Notes under the pieces: generated by a model
The model's database searches: none
Told to the model about the DNA's origin: nothing
What the model saw: only the letters and a program-made list of their open reading frames with translations
In this document: positions 7,141-15,377 of the stretch, in pieces
How positions within the stretch are numbered: the first letter of the stretch is position 1
How the letters are laid out: each line of letters begins with the position of its first letter
Origin: Stutzerimonas stutzeri
GTDB lineage: Bacteria; Pseudomonadota; Gammaproteobacteria; Pseudomonadales; Pseudomonadaceae
Length of the DNA stretch: 64,000 bases
Direction of reading: 5' to 3'
Assembly: GCF_019090095.1 (NCBI RefSeq)
Contig: NZ_JAGQFP010000002.1
Span: forward strand, 1,674,001 to 1,738,000
Translations under genes and position numbers: made by a program

Positions 7141-7584
7141 TCAGCGAGACGCTGGGCAGCCTGCCTGTCCTGCCTGTCCTGCCTGGAGGATGCGCTCTGC
7201 CGGCACCCGCAGCTGCGTCAACAGATAGCTGGCGAACGCCTGCGTATAGGGTTGCCGGTCGATGGCCCGCGCCATGCAGTCGAGCCAGGCGTCGCGCTCG
7301 GCTTCTGCGATGGTCCAGCGAGTATGGAATTGCGGGATGCTGATGCTGCCGTAGCGTTCGGCGTAACGACGCGGGCCGCCTAGCCACCCGCAGAGAAATG
7401 CCGCCAGCCGCTCGCGTGGCTCATCCAGCTGCGCTGGATACAGACGTCGCACGCAGGCGGCGCTGTCGGTCTCGTCCATGATCCGATAGAAGTCGGCAAC
7501 CAGCCGCTCGATACCGGCTTCGCCGCCTGCGGCCTGATAGGAAGCGTCACCGACGCCGAATGGAACTGAGTGCAATGGTTGCAT
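7141..7584 (-). CDS. group II truncated haemoglobin-like protein
   Basis: 147 aa. It begins with YQAAGGEAGIERLVADFYRIMD, the opening helix of truncated globins, followed by LAAFLCGWLGGPRRYAERYG, a proximal-His segment IPQFHTRWTI and AERDAWLDCM. These are features of group II trHb (YjbI type), cytoplasmic haem proteins linked to O2/NO/ROS chemistry. The last residues, QAGQAGQAGCPASR, are encoded by a 9-bp tandem repeat and look like a lineage-specific tail. The gene is upstream of and co-directional with the HAM1-like gene (117 bp gap) and divergent from the universal stress protein gene. Confidence 0.87.
   Translation of the reverse strand: MQPLHSVPFGVGDASYQAAGGEAGIERLVADFYRIMDETDSAACVRRLYPAQLDEPRERLAAFLCGWLGGPRRYAERYGSISIPQFHTRWTIAEAERDAWLDCMARAIDRQPYTQAFASYLLTQLRVPAERILQAGQAGQAGCPASR
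7161..7187 (-). repeat. 9-bp tandem repeat (about 3 copies) encoding QAG in the globin tail
   Basis: CTGCCTGTC is repeated at 7161 and 7170, with a variant CTGCCTGGA at 7179. On the coding strand it gives QAG repeats. In-frame 9-bp units can vary in number by replication slippage without a frameshift. Confidence 0.85.
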
Positions 7585-7713
7585 GGGTTGTGCCTGGGAT
7601 TGCAGGTATGGAGCGGTGGTAAGGAATTGATCCAGCGCAATGGATCGGATCCTGACGCACCGGTGTCATGGGGCCTTGGTCTATGCTGTGTGAACAGTCG
7701 ATGGAGGCCCGCA

Positions 7714-8145
7714 ATGCGCAACATTCTTCTAGCTTATGACGGCTCGGACAACGCCAAACGAGCCCTTCAATACATCATCGATTTCGCCGCCGAAACGCCG
7801 AAACCGCCCCAGGTGCACGTGCTGAATGTCCAGCAGGAGCCGGTGCTCTATGGCGAATTCGTCACCTCGGATACGGTCGAGGAGCTCAACAGGAGCTTTC
7901 TCGAGAAGTCTAAACGCACCCTCGCAGAAGCCGCTACGGCATTGCAGGCGGCAGGCATTGCCCATGAGACCCATGCGATCCTGGGCAACGTGGCCCAGCA
8001 AGTGAACGATGCGGTTCAGCGCCTGGGTTGCGACACGGTGGTGATGGGCACCCGCGGCATGGGCAGCTTTACCGGGATGCTGATGGGATCGGTGGCCAAT
8101 CGTGTCGTTCACGAGGTCTCGGTACCGGTACTGCTGGTGAAGTAA
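7714..8145 (+). CDS. universal stress protein (UspA family)
   Basis: 143 aa, single Usp domain. The N-terminal strand MRNILLAYDGSDNAKRAL holds the conserved Asp of the nucleotide pocket, and the C-terminal GTRGMGSFTGMLMGSVANRVVH matches the ATP-binding G-2X-G-9X-G(S/T) signature, so ATP binding is likely. ATG 7714 has GGAGG upstream; the open frame continues upstream but without Usp homology. Divergent from the truncated haemoglobin gene, a pairing that would fit low-oxygen or nitrosative stress, though I found no Anr/FNR box between them. Confidence 0.93.
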   Translation: MRNILLAYDGSDNAKRALQYIIDFAAETPKPPQVHVLNVQQEPVLYGEFVTSDTVEELNRSFLEKSKRTLAEAATALQAAGIAHETHAILGNVAQQVNDAVQRLGCDTVVMGTRGMGSFTGMLMGSVANRVVHEVSVPVLLVK

Positions 8146-8169
8146 CCGGTACCCAAACGCTGGCCTGGG

Positions 8170-8511
8170 TCAGTCCGTCTTGCCCTTGAGCAGGTCACCC
8201 AGGTTGGCGAAGGCCTTGAAGGTTTCCTTCGGGCCCAGATCGCTGCCTGGCTTTGCTTCGGCATAGTACTGGTTGTCGGTATAGCGCGCGTGTTCGTTAT
8301 CGTGGCAATACAGGCAGAGCAGTTCCCAATTGGAGCCGTCTTCCGGGTTGTTATCGTGGTTGTGGTCCTTGTGGTGGACCGTCAGCTCGCTCAACCGCTT
8401 GCCCGAGAACTCCCGGGCGCAGCGCCCGCAGACCCAGGGGTACATCTTCAGCGCCTTTTCACGGTAGCCCTGTTCGCGCTGGGCATAGGGTGTGTTCGGT
8501 TTGCTGCTCAT
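8170..8511 (-). CDS. yajD: YajD family HNH nuclease
   Basis: 113 aa. Short HNH endonuclease-fold protein: CGRCAREF and CLYCHDN supply a zinc-binding cysteine set, and LTVHHKDHNHDNNPEDGSNW is the HNH core with consecutive histidines. Length and motif order match the YajD family. Lies 41 nt downstream of the YebC-family gene on the same strand, so probably one transcript. Biological role is not established. Confidence 0.9.
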   Translation of the reverse strand: MSSKPNTPYAQREQGYREKALKMYPWVCGRCAREFSGKRLSELTVHHKDHNHDNNPEDGSNWELLCLYCHDNEHARYTDNQYYAEAKPGSDLGPKETFKAFANLGDLLKGKTD

Positions 8512-8552
8512 AGGTTCGCCTCGTCCTCACTCGCTTCCGGACAGTCGGAGTA

Positions 8553-9257
8553 TCAGCCGGCCAGGCCGACATAGACATTCTGCACGTCGTCATGAGCATC
8601 GATGGCAGCCAGGAACGCCTCGACTTCCTCGAGCTGCGCCTCGGTCAGGGTGGTGACCGGATTCTTCGGACGATAGCCCAGCTGCGCCGACTGCACGGTG
8701 AATCCCTGTTCAGGCAGGGCGCGGCAGACGACGTCCAGATCTGTCACGTCGCTGATGAACAGCGTCGCGCCGTCTTCGGTCGGTTCGAAGTCCTGCGCCC
8801 CGGCTTCGATGGCCGCCAGTTCCGGGTCGGCATCCTCCGTGGTGGGCGCCGCTTCGATCAGGCCGCAGTGGTCGAAATCCCAGGCCACCGAGCCGGATGC
8901 GCCAAGCTGGCCCTTGCGAAACAGCACACGAATTTCCGCCACGGTGCGGTTGACGTTGTCGGTCAGGCACTCGACGATCAGCGGCACCTGATGCGGCGCG
9001 AATCCCTCGTAGGTGGTGCGCTCGTAGTTGACGCTCTCGCCCAGCAGGCCGGCGCCTTTCTTGATGGCGCGTTCCAGGGTTTCGCGGGGCATCGAGGCTT
9101 TCTTGGCCTGTTCCACCACCAGACGCAGGCGAGGGTTCATATCCGGGTCGGCGCCATTGCGAGCGGCGATCATGATTTCCTTCGACAGCTTGCCGAAGGT
9201 GCGTCCCTTCGCGTTGGCTGCCGCTTCCTTATGTTTCGCTTTCCACTGTGCGCCCAT
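8553..9257 (-). CDS. YebC/PmpR family protein (YeeN-like branch)
   Basis: 234 aa. N terminus [20 protein letters not shown], then [21 protein letters not shown] and [17 protein letters not shown], the signature of the TACO1/YebC family; later [14 protein letters not shown] and [11 protein letters not shown] complete it. The family was long annotated as a transcriptional regulator, and recent work assigns YebC members to translation of proline-rich stretches on the ribosome. The [10 protein letters not shown] start resembles the paralogous YeeN branch more than classical YebC next to ruvC, and no ruv genes are nearby. Confidence 0.93.
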   Translation of the reverse strand: MGAQWKAKHKEAAANAKGRTFGKLSKEIMIAARNGADPDMNPRLRLVVEQAKKASMPRETLERAIKKGAGLLGESVNYERTTYEGFAPHQVPLIVECLTDNVNRTVAEIRVLFRKGQLGASGSVAWDFDHCGLIEAAPTTEDADPELAAIEAGAQDFEPTEDGATLFISDVTDLDVVCRALPEQGFTVQSAQLGYRPKNPVTTLTEAQLEEVEAFLAAIDAHDDVQNVYVGLAG

Positions 9258-9489
9258 GGTTACTCTCGTGATCGAATGCGGAATTGGTGGTGTCCACCGT
9301 TAGACGTCGATTCTAGCTGCTGCGGCTGCTACAGGCACGGTCTGAGCGAGGCGTCTCGTCGTCCTGCACCAAAGACGCCAGCGCCTCGGCACGACTGCCG
9401 ACTGTATGGCCTATTTGCACGCTCGCTGTATGTGTGCCCCAGTGTCGCGCTCGGGCTTTAATGAGCTCTTTGCCTGCGGAGAAACCGCC

Positions 9490-10386
9490 ATGTCGCCGAA
9501 GGATCTGTTGCTGGCCTTGGTCGTGATCGTTGTCTGGGGCATGAATTTCGTCGTCATCAAGGTCGGGCTGGACGATATCCCGCCCATGCTGCTTGGCTGT
9601 CTGCGCTTCCTGCTCGCCGCGTTTCCCGCCGTCTTCTTTATCAAGCGCCCGCAACTCCCGCTGCGCTGGCTGTTGGCCTATGGCGCAACCATTTCGCTGG
9701 GGCAGTTCGCTTTTCTGTTCTCCGCGATGAAAGTGGGCATGCCGGCCGGGCTGGCATCGTTGGTGCTGCAGTCCCAGGCGTTCTTTACCCTGTTCTTCGC
9801 CGCGCTGCTGCTCGGTGAGCGATTGCGGGCGACCAACCTGATCGGACTGCTGATTGCCGCCGGCGGGCTGCTGCTGATCGGTCTGCAAGGTGATCGCAGC
9901 ATGACGCTGGCCGGCTTCGTACTGACCATCTGCGCGGCGTCGATGTGGGCCTTGGGCAATATCGTCACGCGCAAGGTCGGCAAGGTAAATCTGGTTGGGT
10001 TGGTCGTCTGGGGTAGCCTGATCCCGCCGATTCCGTTCTTTGTCCTGTCCTGGCTGCTGGAAGGGCCGCAGGTAATCGACAGTGCGCTACGCGGAATCGG
10101 CCTTAATTCGATATTGGTGCTGGTCTACCTGGCATTCGGCGCAACCATTCTTGGCTACAGCCTGTGGAGCCGGCTTCTGTCGCGCTATCCGGCCAATACC
10201 GTGGCGCCATTCTCGCTGCTGGTGCCCGTTGTCGGCCTGACCTCGGCGGCGTTGCTGCTGGATGAACATCTCGGCTTGCTGCAGGCGATCGGCGCGCTCT
10301 TGGTGATGCTGGGCCTGCTGATCAACGTAGGCGGTGGCTGGCTGGCCGGTCGCTTGCGCACGGCATTCGGTGGCTCGCCGGCCTGA
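9490..10386 (+). CDS. eamA: EamA-type drug/metabolite exporter (O-acetylserine/cysteine exporter-like)
   Basis: 298 aa with ten hydrophobic helices and two EamA repeats. It resembles E. coli EamA (YdeD) closely along its length: the opening VVWGMNFVVIKVGL, GMPAGLASLVLQSQAFFTL near residues 80-98, and SLLVPVVGLTSAALLLDE near 245-262. That protein exports O-acetylserine and cysteine. ATG 9490 follows GCGGAGAAACCGCC; upstream in-frame residues do not look native. Convergent with the MOSC gene, 30 bp apart. Confidence 0.9.
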   Translation: MSPKDLLLALVVIVVWGMNFVVIKVGLDDIPPMLLGCLRFLLAAFPAVFFIKRPQLPLRWLLAYGATISLGQFAFLFSAMKVGMPAGLASLVLQSQAFFTLFFAALLLGERLRATNLIGLLIAAGGLLLIGLQGDRSMTLAGFVLTICAASMWALGNIVTRKVGKVNLVGLVVWGSLIPPIPFFVLSWLLEGPQVIDSALRGIGLNSILVLVYLAFGATILGYSLWSRLLSRYPANTVAPFSLLVPVVGLTSAALLLDEHLGLLQAIGALLVMLGLLINVGGGWLAGRLRTAFGGSPA

Positions 10387-10416
10387 CGGTGAACGGGCCA
10401 GGGCGACGAGCACCGG

Positions 10417-11109
10417 TCAGAACAATGATTGCTGGTCCTGCTGACGACGCCTCGAGTCGAGGCGTTGGCGAAAGCGTTTGCGGTATTCCAGTGCCAGCGG
10501 TTCGAGTTCCGCGAACTGGGCCAGCTCATCGTCGCTGGTCGTGTCGTCGAGGAAGCTGTGCCAGAGACGCGCAACGCTGATGCCCGGATGTGGGCGGTCG
10601 ACCAGGCAGAGTGGCGCGTTAAGAGCGATCTCGCCGGGTTCCAGGGTGCGGTACAGCCAGCCGGTCCTGCCGCTGTTGGCCAGCTGACGTGCCAGGCCAC
10701 GGGCGTCATGGCGCCGGTCGAGATTGATGCACGGCGAGCGCGGCTGACTCACCTCGATCAACGCCTCGCCCCAGCGAAAGCGATCGCCGATACAGATCTG
10801 ACGCTCGTCGAGGCCTTGGGTCGAGAGGTTTTCGCCGAACGCGCCGGGGCTGATTCGCAGGTGCGGATACAGCCTGCGCCAATGCGCATAGTGCCCGGCC
10901 GGGTAATGACAGAGGCTGCGATCCGGCCCGCCGTGAAAGCGGCGGTCTCCCACCTGATCGCCGCGTAGCCCTTCGCGGTCGAGCCAGACCGGCATCGGCG
11001 CCAGCTGCTTGTCGATACCGGTGAGTTTTTCGACGCCGGGTAGGCGTGACAACCGCTCGCGCAGGAAGGGGCCTTCAACCGGCCATTGCCTGTTTGTATG
11101 GTCCGGCAT
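10417..11109 (-). CDS. MOSC domain protein, YiiM type
   Basis: 230 aa from ATG 11109, which has GGAGA nine bases upstream (the open frame extends to 11184 without a ribosome site). GDQVGDRRFHGGPDRSLCHYP, FGENLSTQGL and VSQPRSPCINLDRR contain the conserved MOSC residues including the cysteine of SPC, expected to bind molybdenum cofactor sulfur. The C-terminal helical region (about 165-230) corresponds to the 3-alpha domain of YiiM proteins. YiiM in E. coli reduces N-hydroxylated bases such as 6-HAP; the same role is possible here. Lies 71 bp after a 62-aa gene on the same strand. Confidence 0.88.
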   Translation of the reverse strand: MPDHTNRQWPVEGPFLRERLSRLPGVEKLTGIDKQLAPMPVWLDREGLRGDQVGDRRFHGGPDRSLCHYPAGHYAHWRRLYPHLRISPGAFGENLSTQGLDERQICIGDRFRWGEALIEVSQPRSPCINLDRRHDARGLARQLANSGRTGWLYRTLEPGEIALNAPLCLVDRPHPGISVARLWHSFLDDTTSDDELAQFAELEPLALEYRKRFRQRLDSRRRQQDQQSLF

Positions 11110-11180
11110 CCGCTGCGTCTCCATGGTCGGGATACGCCACCGGCACACGTACGGTCGATCTGCCGAGACGCGGCTAGCGG

Positions 11181-11369
11181 TCAATCATGATTGAGGCGGG
11201 CCAGCTCGCGGCGAACCATCGCGGCGTACTCCGGCGGGTTGAGTCGATACAGCTCGGCGGCCACCCAGTCCAGCCAGCGCCGGCCCAACGTCGGCCGTTG
11301 TGCGAGCAGGCGCTGTGCCTCGGCCGTCGCTCGTTCGGCATGTTGCTGGTGAAACGCTGACCGGCTCAT
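11181..11369 (-). CDS. small conserved-looking helical protein (62 aa), unknown
   Basis: 62 residues, Arg- and Ala-rich, predicted helical throughout, with WLDWVAAELYRLNPPEYAAMVRREL as its most characteristic stretch. No signal peptide or metal motif. The start lies next to the upstream region of divergent dgt, and coding bias (high third-position GC) supports translation. I do not recognise the family. Confidence 0.6.
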   Translation of the reverse strand: MSRSAFHQQHAERATAEAQRLLAQRPTLGRRWLDWVAAELYRLNPPEYAAMVRRELARLNHD

Positions 11370-11410
11370 AGGCGTGGCTCCTGGCAGGGTGGCCGATTCT
11401 AAACGACCGA

Positions 11411-11446
11411 GTCCATGCAGTCTTGGTAGTCCACGCGGTCTTGGTA
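11411..11446. repeat. 18-bp tandem direct repeat upstream of dgt
   Basis: GTCCATGCAGTCTTGGTA and GTCCACGCGGTCTTGGTA are head-to-tail with two mismatches, between the divergent 62-aa gene and dgt. Two adjacent near-identical 18-bp units in a promoter-sized gap could be a pair of regulator sites, or simply a slippage duplication. Confidence 0.75.
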
Positions 11447-11498
11447 AAGCCGGCGGGCCGCGCTAGGCTCGCGGTACTTTTACCAGCGAGAGCGCTCC

Positions 11499-12995
11499 AT
11501 GCCCCGGCCAGTCGATTTCAAGGACAAGATCTCCCGCCAGCGGCCGTATGGGCCAGCGGAGCCTGGATTGAAGGCGTCCGAGGGTGATCTGCCGCTGGTT
11601 ATCGATCAGCTCGAAAGCGATCGCGGCCGTATCATCAATTCGGCCGCTGTGCGTCGCCTGCAGCAGAAGACGCAAGTGTTCCCCTTGGAGCGCAACGCCG
11701 CGGTTCGCAGCCGCTTGACCCATTCGCTGGAAGTCCAGCAAACCGGGCGCTTCATTGTCCGCACGCTGTACAAGCAGCTCGGTAGCCGCGCAGGGGAATA
11801 TGGGCTCGATGGGCTGGAGGGCGCGTTGGAAAGTCTGGTCGAAATGACCTGCCTGATGCACGACATCGGCAATCCGCCATTCGGGCATTTTGGCGAGTAC
11901 GCCATTGGCGAATGGTTCAGCGACAAGCTAGAGGCCCTGTTCGATGTCGCCGTGCCGGTCGGGCAGGGCGATGCGGCGCTACGTCAGCGTATGCTCGCCG
12001 ATCTCAAGCAATTCGAGGGCAATGCCCAGGCGATTCGACTGGTGGTCAGCCTGTTGCGGTTGAACCTGACCTATACCCAGACGGCTGGTCTGCTCAAATA
12101 TGTCCGTGCCGCTTATGCGGCAAAGCCCGCCAAGGGGACGCCGGGCGCCTATCTGCACAAGAAGCCGGGTTTCTATCTGTCCGAGGAGCCGTTCGTCAGT
12201 GACCTGCGAACCGCGCTGGGCTTGCAGCCAGGCACGCGCCATCCGGTGGCCTACATCATGGAGGCGGCGGACGACATTGCCTACTGCCTGGCGGACATCG
12301 AAGACGCGGTAGAGAAGGGCATCTTCAGCATCGAGCAACTGGCGCAACTGCTGCTCGCCAAGTTCGCCGAGCACGGCTCGCCAGACGAGCCGATTGCAGC
12401 TACCGGCCGCAGCTTCCGCAGCATGGTGGCTTACGCCGAATCCCGTGCTCGAAAGGAGCCGATCAACAAGGTCGGTGAGTTCTTCATTTGGCTGCGGGTG
12501 AATATGGTCCATCCGCTGGTACAGCATGCGGCCCAGCAGTTCATCGAGAACATCGAGGCGGTGTACCACGGCACGTTGGATCGGGCGCTGCTCGAGGACG
12601 CCAGCCTGTGCAATGCGATCGTGCAGACCTTCAAGGACGTTGCGATGGACCGCGTCTTCTGTCATCGCGAAGTGGAGACCTTGCAGTTGCAGGGCTATCG
12701 CATTCTCAAAGGCCTGCTCGATACCTATTCACCCTTGCTGCGCGTGGCGCCGGCCACTTTTCAGGCGTTGACCGAGGGCAGCTGTCGCAGCGAACCCTAT
12801 CTGCAGATGTTGGCTCGGCGGCTGCCCAGCCAATTGATCAAGGCCTACGACGAGGCAATGAAAGCCCACGCGGAACAAACGCCTAACTGGCCGCTGTGGG
12901 AGTTCTATTACCGCTGCCGGATGTTGCTGGATTTCGTCAGCGGCATGACCGATCAGTTGGCGCAGGACGAATATCGCATCCTGTCGGCCATGTAA
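11499..12995 (+). CDS. dgt: deoxyguanosinetriphosphate triphosphohydrolase (dGTPase)
   Basis: 498 aa, the length of the E. coli-type enzyme. It hydrolyses dGTP to deoxyguanosine and triphosphate, tuning dNTP pools. The N-terminal block SDRGRIINSAAVRRLQQKTQ and VFPLERNAAVRSRLTHSLEVQQ is nearly the same as in E. coli Dgt. The HD metal site is formed by H of RLTHS, HD in CLMHDIGNPPFGHFGE and a later Asp in EAADDIAYCLADIEDA. ATG 11499 follows a GAGAGCG-type ribosome site. Alone in its transcription unit. Confidence 0.95.
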   Translation: MPRPVDFKDKISRQRPYGPAEPGLKASEGDLPLVIDQLESDRGRIINSAAVRRLQQKTQVFPLERNAAVRSRLTHSLEVQQTGRFIVRTLYKQLGSRAGEYGLDGLEGALESLVEMTCLMHDIGNPPFGHFGEYAIGEWFSDKLEALFDVAVPVGQGDAALRQRMLADLKQFEGNAQAIRLVVSLLRLNLTYTQTAGLLKYVRAAYAAKPAKGTPGAYLHKKPGFYLSEEPFVSDLRTALGLQPGTRHPVAYIMEAADDIAYCLADIEDAVEKGIFSIEQLAQLLLAKFAEHGSPDEPIAATGRSFRSMVAYAESRARKEPINKVGEFFIWLRVNMVHPLVQHAAQQFIENIEAVYHGTLDRALLEDASLCNAIVQTFKDVAMDRVFCHREVETLQLQGYRILKGLLDTYSPLLRVAPATFQALTEGSCRSEPYLQMLARRLPSQLIKAYDEAMKAHAEQTPNWPLWEFYYRCRMLLDFVSGMTDQLAQDEYRILSAM

Positions 12996-13110
12996 CCGCC
13001 TCTGGCCCGCTCGGGCCTCAATGTCTTCTTCCCCCAGAGTGCTTCGGCTGAGTGACGCGGCTCGCTCGGCTGCCAGCCTGCGCCAACTTGGCTCACGGTA
13101 GCCGTTCCGC

Positions 13111-13126
13111 TGGTACAAACCTTGCA
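13111..13126 (+). promoter_or_regulatory. sigma-54 (RpoN) promoter for the ammonium transporter
   Basis: TGGTACA-N4-TTGCA has the invariant GG and GC elements of a -24/-12 promoter (consensus TGGCACR-N4-TTGCA) with one change. Start is predicted near 13138. Ammonium transporter genes are classical NtrC/RpoN targets, so position supports the call. I could not identify clear NtrC half-sites upstream. Confidence 0.8.
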
Positions 13127-13138
13127 ATTCCGTGGTGC

Positions 13139-13366
13139 GCATACAGTGCTTGTTGCCCTTCGATGGGGCGGCAGTCGACGTAGGTGCAGCTGGGTGGTAG
13201 CGGTAAGCCGATGAAATAAAAGGCCCTCGAAGGTCTACGCAATCAGCTTGCGCAAACTCTCAGTTCGAACGGTGGCGGTCCCCGAACCCGCCCGTGTCAC
13301 ATCATGGTGCGCGGGTCCGATGAGGGTGGCCGTTTTGGTGCGTTTCACTCGGCAGGAAAGTAGTCA
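13139..13366 (+). other. long untranslated leader between the sigma-54 promoter and the amt gene
   Basis: About 230 nt without a credible reading frame. It holds one weak GC hairpin (TTGCCC...GGGGCGG around 13150) and a C/G-rich palindromic stretch near 13270-13290, then AGGAAAG before ATG 13367. No known riboswitch recognised. The upstream 12996-13110 also holds nothing I can name. Confidence 0.4.
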
Positions 13367-14575
13367 ATGGAAAATCCGAGTAGTGCGGTAGAGGTATTGG
13401 TGCACGGTGCCAACACGCTGTTCATCCTGATGGGTGCGGTGATGGTGCTGGCGATGCATGCGGGATTTGCCTTTCTCGAGGTCGGCACGGTCCGCCTGAA
13501 GAACCAGGTCAATGCGCTATCGAAGATCATCGCCGACTTCGCCGTCTCGACGCTGGCGTACTTCTTCATCGGCTACTGGGTCGCCTATGGGGTGACTTTC
13601 ATGCATCCGGCCGACCAGCTGATCGGTGAGAACGGCTACTCGTTGGTGAAATTCTTCTTTCTGCTGACGTTCGCCGCGGCGATACCCGCAATCATTTCGG
13701 GTGGGATTGCCGAGCGCGCGCGTTTCGGCCCGCAGCTGTGTGCCACGCTGCTTATCGTTGCCTTCGTTTATCCGTTCTATGAGGGCCTGATCTGGAACGG
13801 TAACTTCGGTCTGCAAGCCTGGCTGGAGGCACGTTTCGGCGCCCCGTTCCATGACTTTGCCGGATCGGTGGTGGTGCACGGCATGGGCGGCTGGCTGGCG
13901 CTTGGCGCGGTCACGCTGTTAGGGCGGCGCAACGGCCGTTACCGCGAGGGACGAGTGGTGGCATTCGCCCCGTCGAACATTCCGTTTCTGGCGTTGGGCT
14001 CGTGGATCCTGATCGTCGGTTGGTTCGGTTTCAACGTGATGAGCGCGCAGACCCTCGAGGCCGTCAGCGGGCTGGTGGCAATCAACTCGCTGATGGCGAT
14101 GGTTGGCGGTACGGCAGCGGCTTGGGTCGTCGGGCGCAACGATCCGGGGTTCCTGCACAACGGACCGCTGGCGGGATTGGTGGCGGTTTGCGCCGGCTCC
14201 GACGTGATGCATCCAGTCGGTGCCCTGATGACCGGCATAGTCGCAGGCGCCCTGTTTGTCTGGACGTTCACGGCGGCGCAGAACAAGTGGAAGATCGACG
14301 ATGTCCTCGGGGTCTGGCCGTTGCATGGCCTCTGTGGTGTCTGGGGTGGCCTGGCTTGCGGTCTCTTCGGCCAGCAGGCGGCCGGCGGGCTGGGCGGCGT
14401 CAGCCTGCTCAGCCAACTGGCTGGCTCGGCGCTTGGCGTGCTGATTGCCTTGGCCGGCGGCTTTCTGGTCTACGGTCTGCTCAAAAACAGCGTCGGTATC
14501 CGGCTGAGCCAGGAAGACGAGTTCAACGGAGCGGATCTGTCGATTCACCGAATCGGTGCGCTAAGCAACGATTGA
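13367..14575 (+). CDS. ammonium transporter (Amt family)
   Basis: 402 aa, about eleven membrane helices, inner-membrane NH3/NH4+ channel. HDFAGSVVVHGMGGWLALGA carries the structural Asp and the first pore His, and WPLHGLCGVWGGLACGLFG carries the second His of the twin-His pore. The phenylalanine-rich VKFFFLLTFAAAIPAIISGGIAER region precedes them. There is no glnK neighbour, unlike the common glnK-amtB operon, so PII control, if any, would come from a distant gene. The sigma-54 promoter 240 bp upstream points to induction under nitrogen limitation. A GC hairpin follows the stop. Confidence 0.93.
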   Translation: MENPSSAVEVLVHGANTLFILMGAVMVLAMHAGFAFLEVGTVRLKNQVNALSKIIADFAVSTLAYFFIGYWVAYGVTFMHPADQLIGENGYSLVKFFFLLTFAAAIPAIISGGIAERARFGPQLCATLLIVAFVYPFYEGLIWNGNFGLQAWLEARFGAPFHDFAGSVVVHGMGGWLALGAVTLLGRRNGRYREGRVVAFAPSNIPFLALGSWILIVGWFGFNVMSAQTLEAVSGLVAINSLMAMVGGTAAAWVVGRNDPGFLHNGPLAGLVAVCAGSDVMHPVGALMTGIVAGALFVWTFTAAQNKWKIDDVLGVWPLHGLCGVWGGLACGLFGQQAAGGLGGVSLLSQLAGSALGVLIALAGGFLVYGLLKNSVGIRLSQEDEFNGADLSIHRIGALSND

Positions 14576-14581
14576 GCCGCT

Positions 14582-14604
14582 GCCCGCCGCGAGTCGCGGC
14601 GGGC
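14582..14604. terminator. GC-rich hairpin between convergent genes
   Basis: Perfect 10-bp stem GCCCGCCGCG / CGCGGCGGGC with a three-base loop, 6 bp after the amt stop codon and before the end of the convergent TetR gene. No T-run, so rho-independent termination is uncertain. Confidence 0.6.
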
Positions 14605-14629
14605 CTCCTGCGTGCCTATCGGCGCAGGT

Positions 14630-15283
14630 TCAGGTCGGGACGGTTTCGCCGGTGCCGTAGGCGCGCATGAACAGGTCGACGCAATCCTGCACATGACCGT
14701 CCGCCTCCTCGGGCGTTGGCGGCTCCGCACAACCGATCAGCAAACGGAAATGCGCAGCACCCTTGATCAGCGAGCAGAAATGCTCCGCTGCACGCATCGG
14801 CTCGCTCGCCCGCAGCAGGCCGTGCTGGTTGGCCTGGATCAGCAAATGCTCCAGGTCGACCAGCAAACGCTGCGGACCGGCCTCGAAGAACATCCGTGAC
14901 AGTGCCGGGTTCTGCGTTGCCATGGCCACCATGACGCGGTGCAGCCCAATCGACTCCGGGCTGTTGACCAGCGCCTGGAAGGCATGGCCGATCTCGAGCA
15001 GCACCTGCTCGATCATGCAGCCTGCCTCGATCACGAACAACGTGCGCGGCAGGCGCGTTTCGCAGGTGGTTTTCACCGCCTCGCCAAAAAGCGCTTCCTT
15101 GTCCTTGAAATGGCTATACAGGGTGAGCTTGGACACGCCGGCTTGCGCGGCGATCGCGTCCATGCTGCTGCCTTCGTAGCCGTTGCTGAGGAAGAGTATC
15201 TGTGCGGCTGCCAGGATCGCTTCGCGCTTGGCCGGATCCTTCGGACGGCCCGGGCCAGAGGGTACAGATGGAATTGCTGTCAT
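14630..15283 (-). CDS. TetR/AcrR family repressor of the adjacent RND efflux genes
   Basis: 217 aa from ATG 15283. N-terminal helix-turn-helix: KREAILAAAQILFLSNGYEGSSMDAIAAQAGVSKLTLYSHFKDKEALF (residues about 18-66) is a standard TetR DNA-binding domain. The C-terminal half (about 80-210) is the ligand/dimer domain with no recognisable ligand. Divergent from the periplasmic adaptor gene over a 94-bp gap that contains a palindromic operator candidate, the usual layout for local repressors of RND pumps. Inducing compound unknown. Confidence 0.92.
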   Translation of the reverse strand: MTAIPSVPSGPGRPKDPAKREAILAAAQILFLSNGYEGSSMDAIAAQAGVSKLTLYSHFKDKEALFGEAVKTTCETRLPRTLFVIEAGCMIEQVLLEIGHAFQALVNSPESIGLHRVMVAMATQNPALSRMFFEAGPQRLLVDLEHLLIQANQHGLLRASEPMRAAEHFCSLIKGAAHFRLLIGCAEPPTPEEADGHVQDCVDLFMRAYGTGETVPT

Positions 15284-15324
15284 GTGCGCTTTTAATACTA
15301 GACTGGTGAGTTCGGTATTTTTAC

Positions 15325-15340
15325 TATACCGGCCAGTATA
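15325..15340. promoter_or_regulatory. palindromic operator for the divergent TetR repressor
   Basis: TATACCGG-CCAGTATA is a 16-bp palindrome with one mismatched pair, centred in the gap between the TetR gene and the efflux adaptor gene, with TACTA-type AT sequence on both sides. It is well placed to control both directions. Confidence 0.65.
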
Positions 15341-15377
15341 AGTATTAGAACCCACCTGTGACAGAGAGAGATCCGAC

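Noticed and set aside
7161..7187. CRISPR-like repeat
   Set aside because: Contiguous 9-bp units inside a coding region with no spacers.
7585..7713. Anr/FNR box between the haemoglobin and universal stress protein genes
   Set aside because: Only isolated TTGAT half-sites are present; no TTGAT-N4-ATCAA palindrome.
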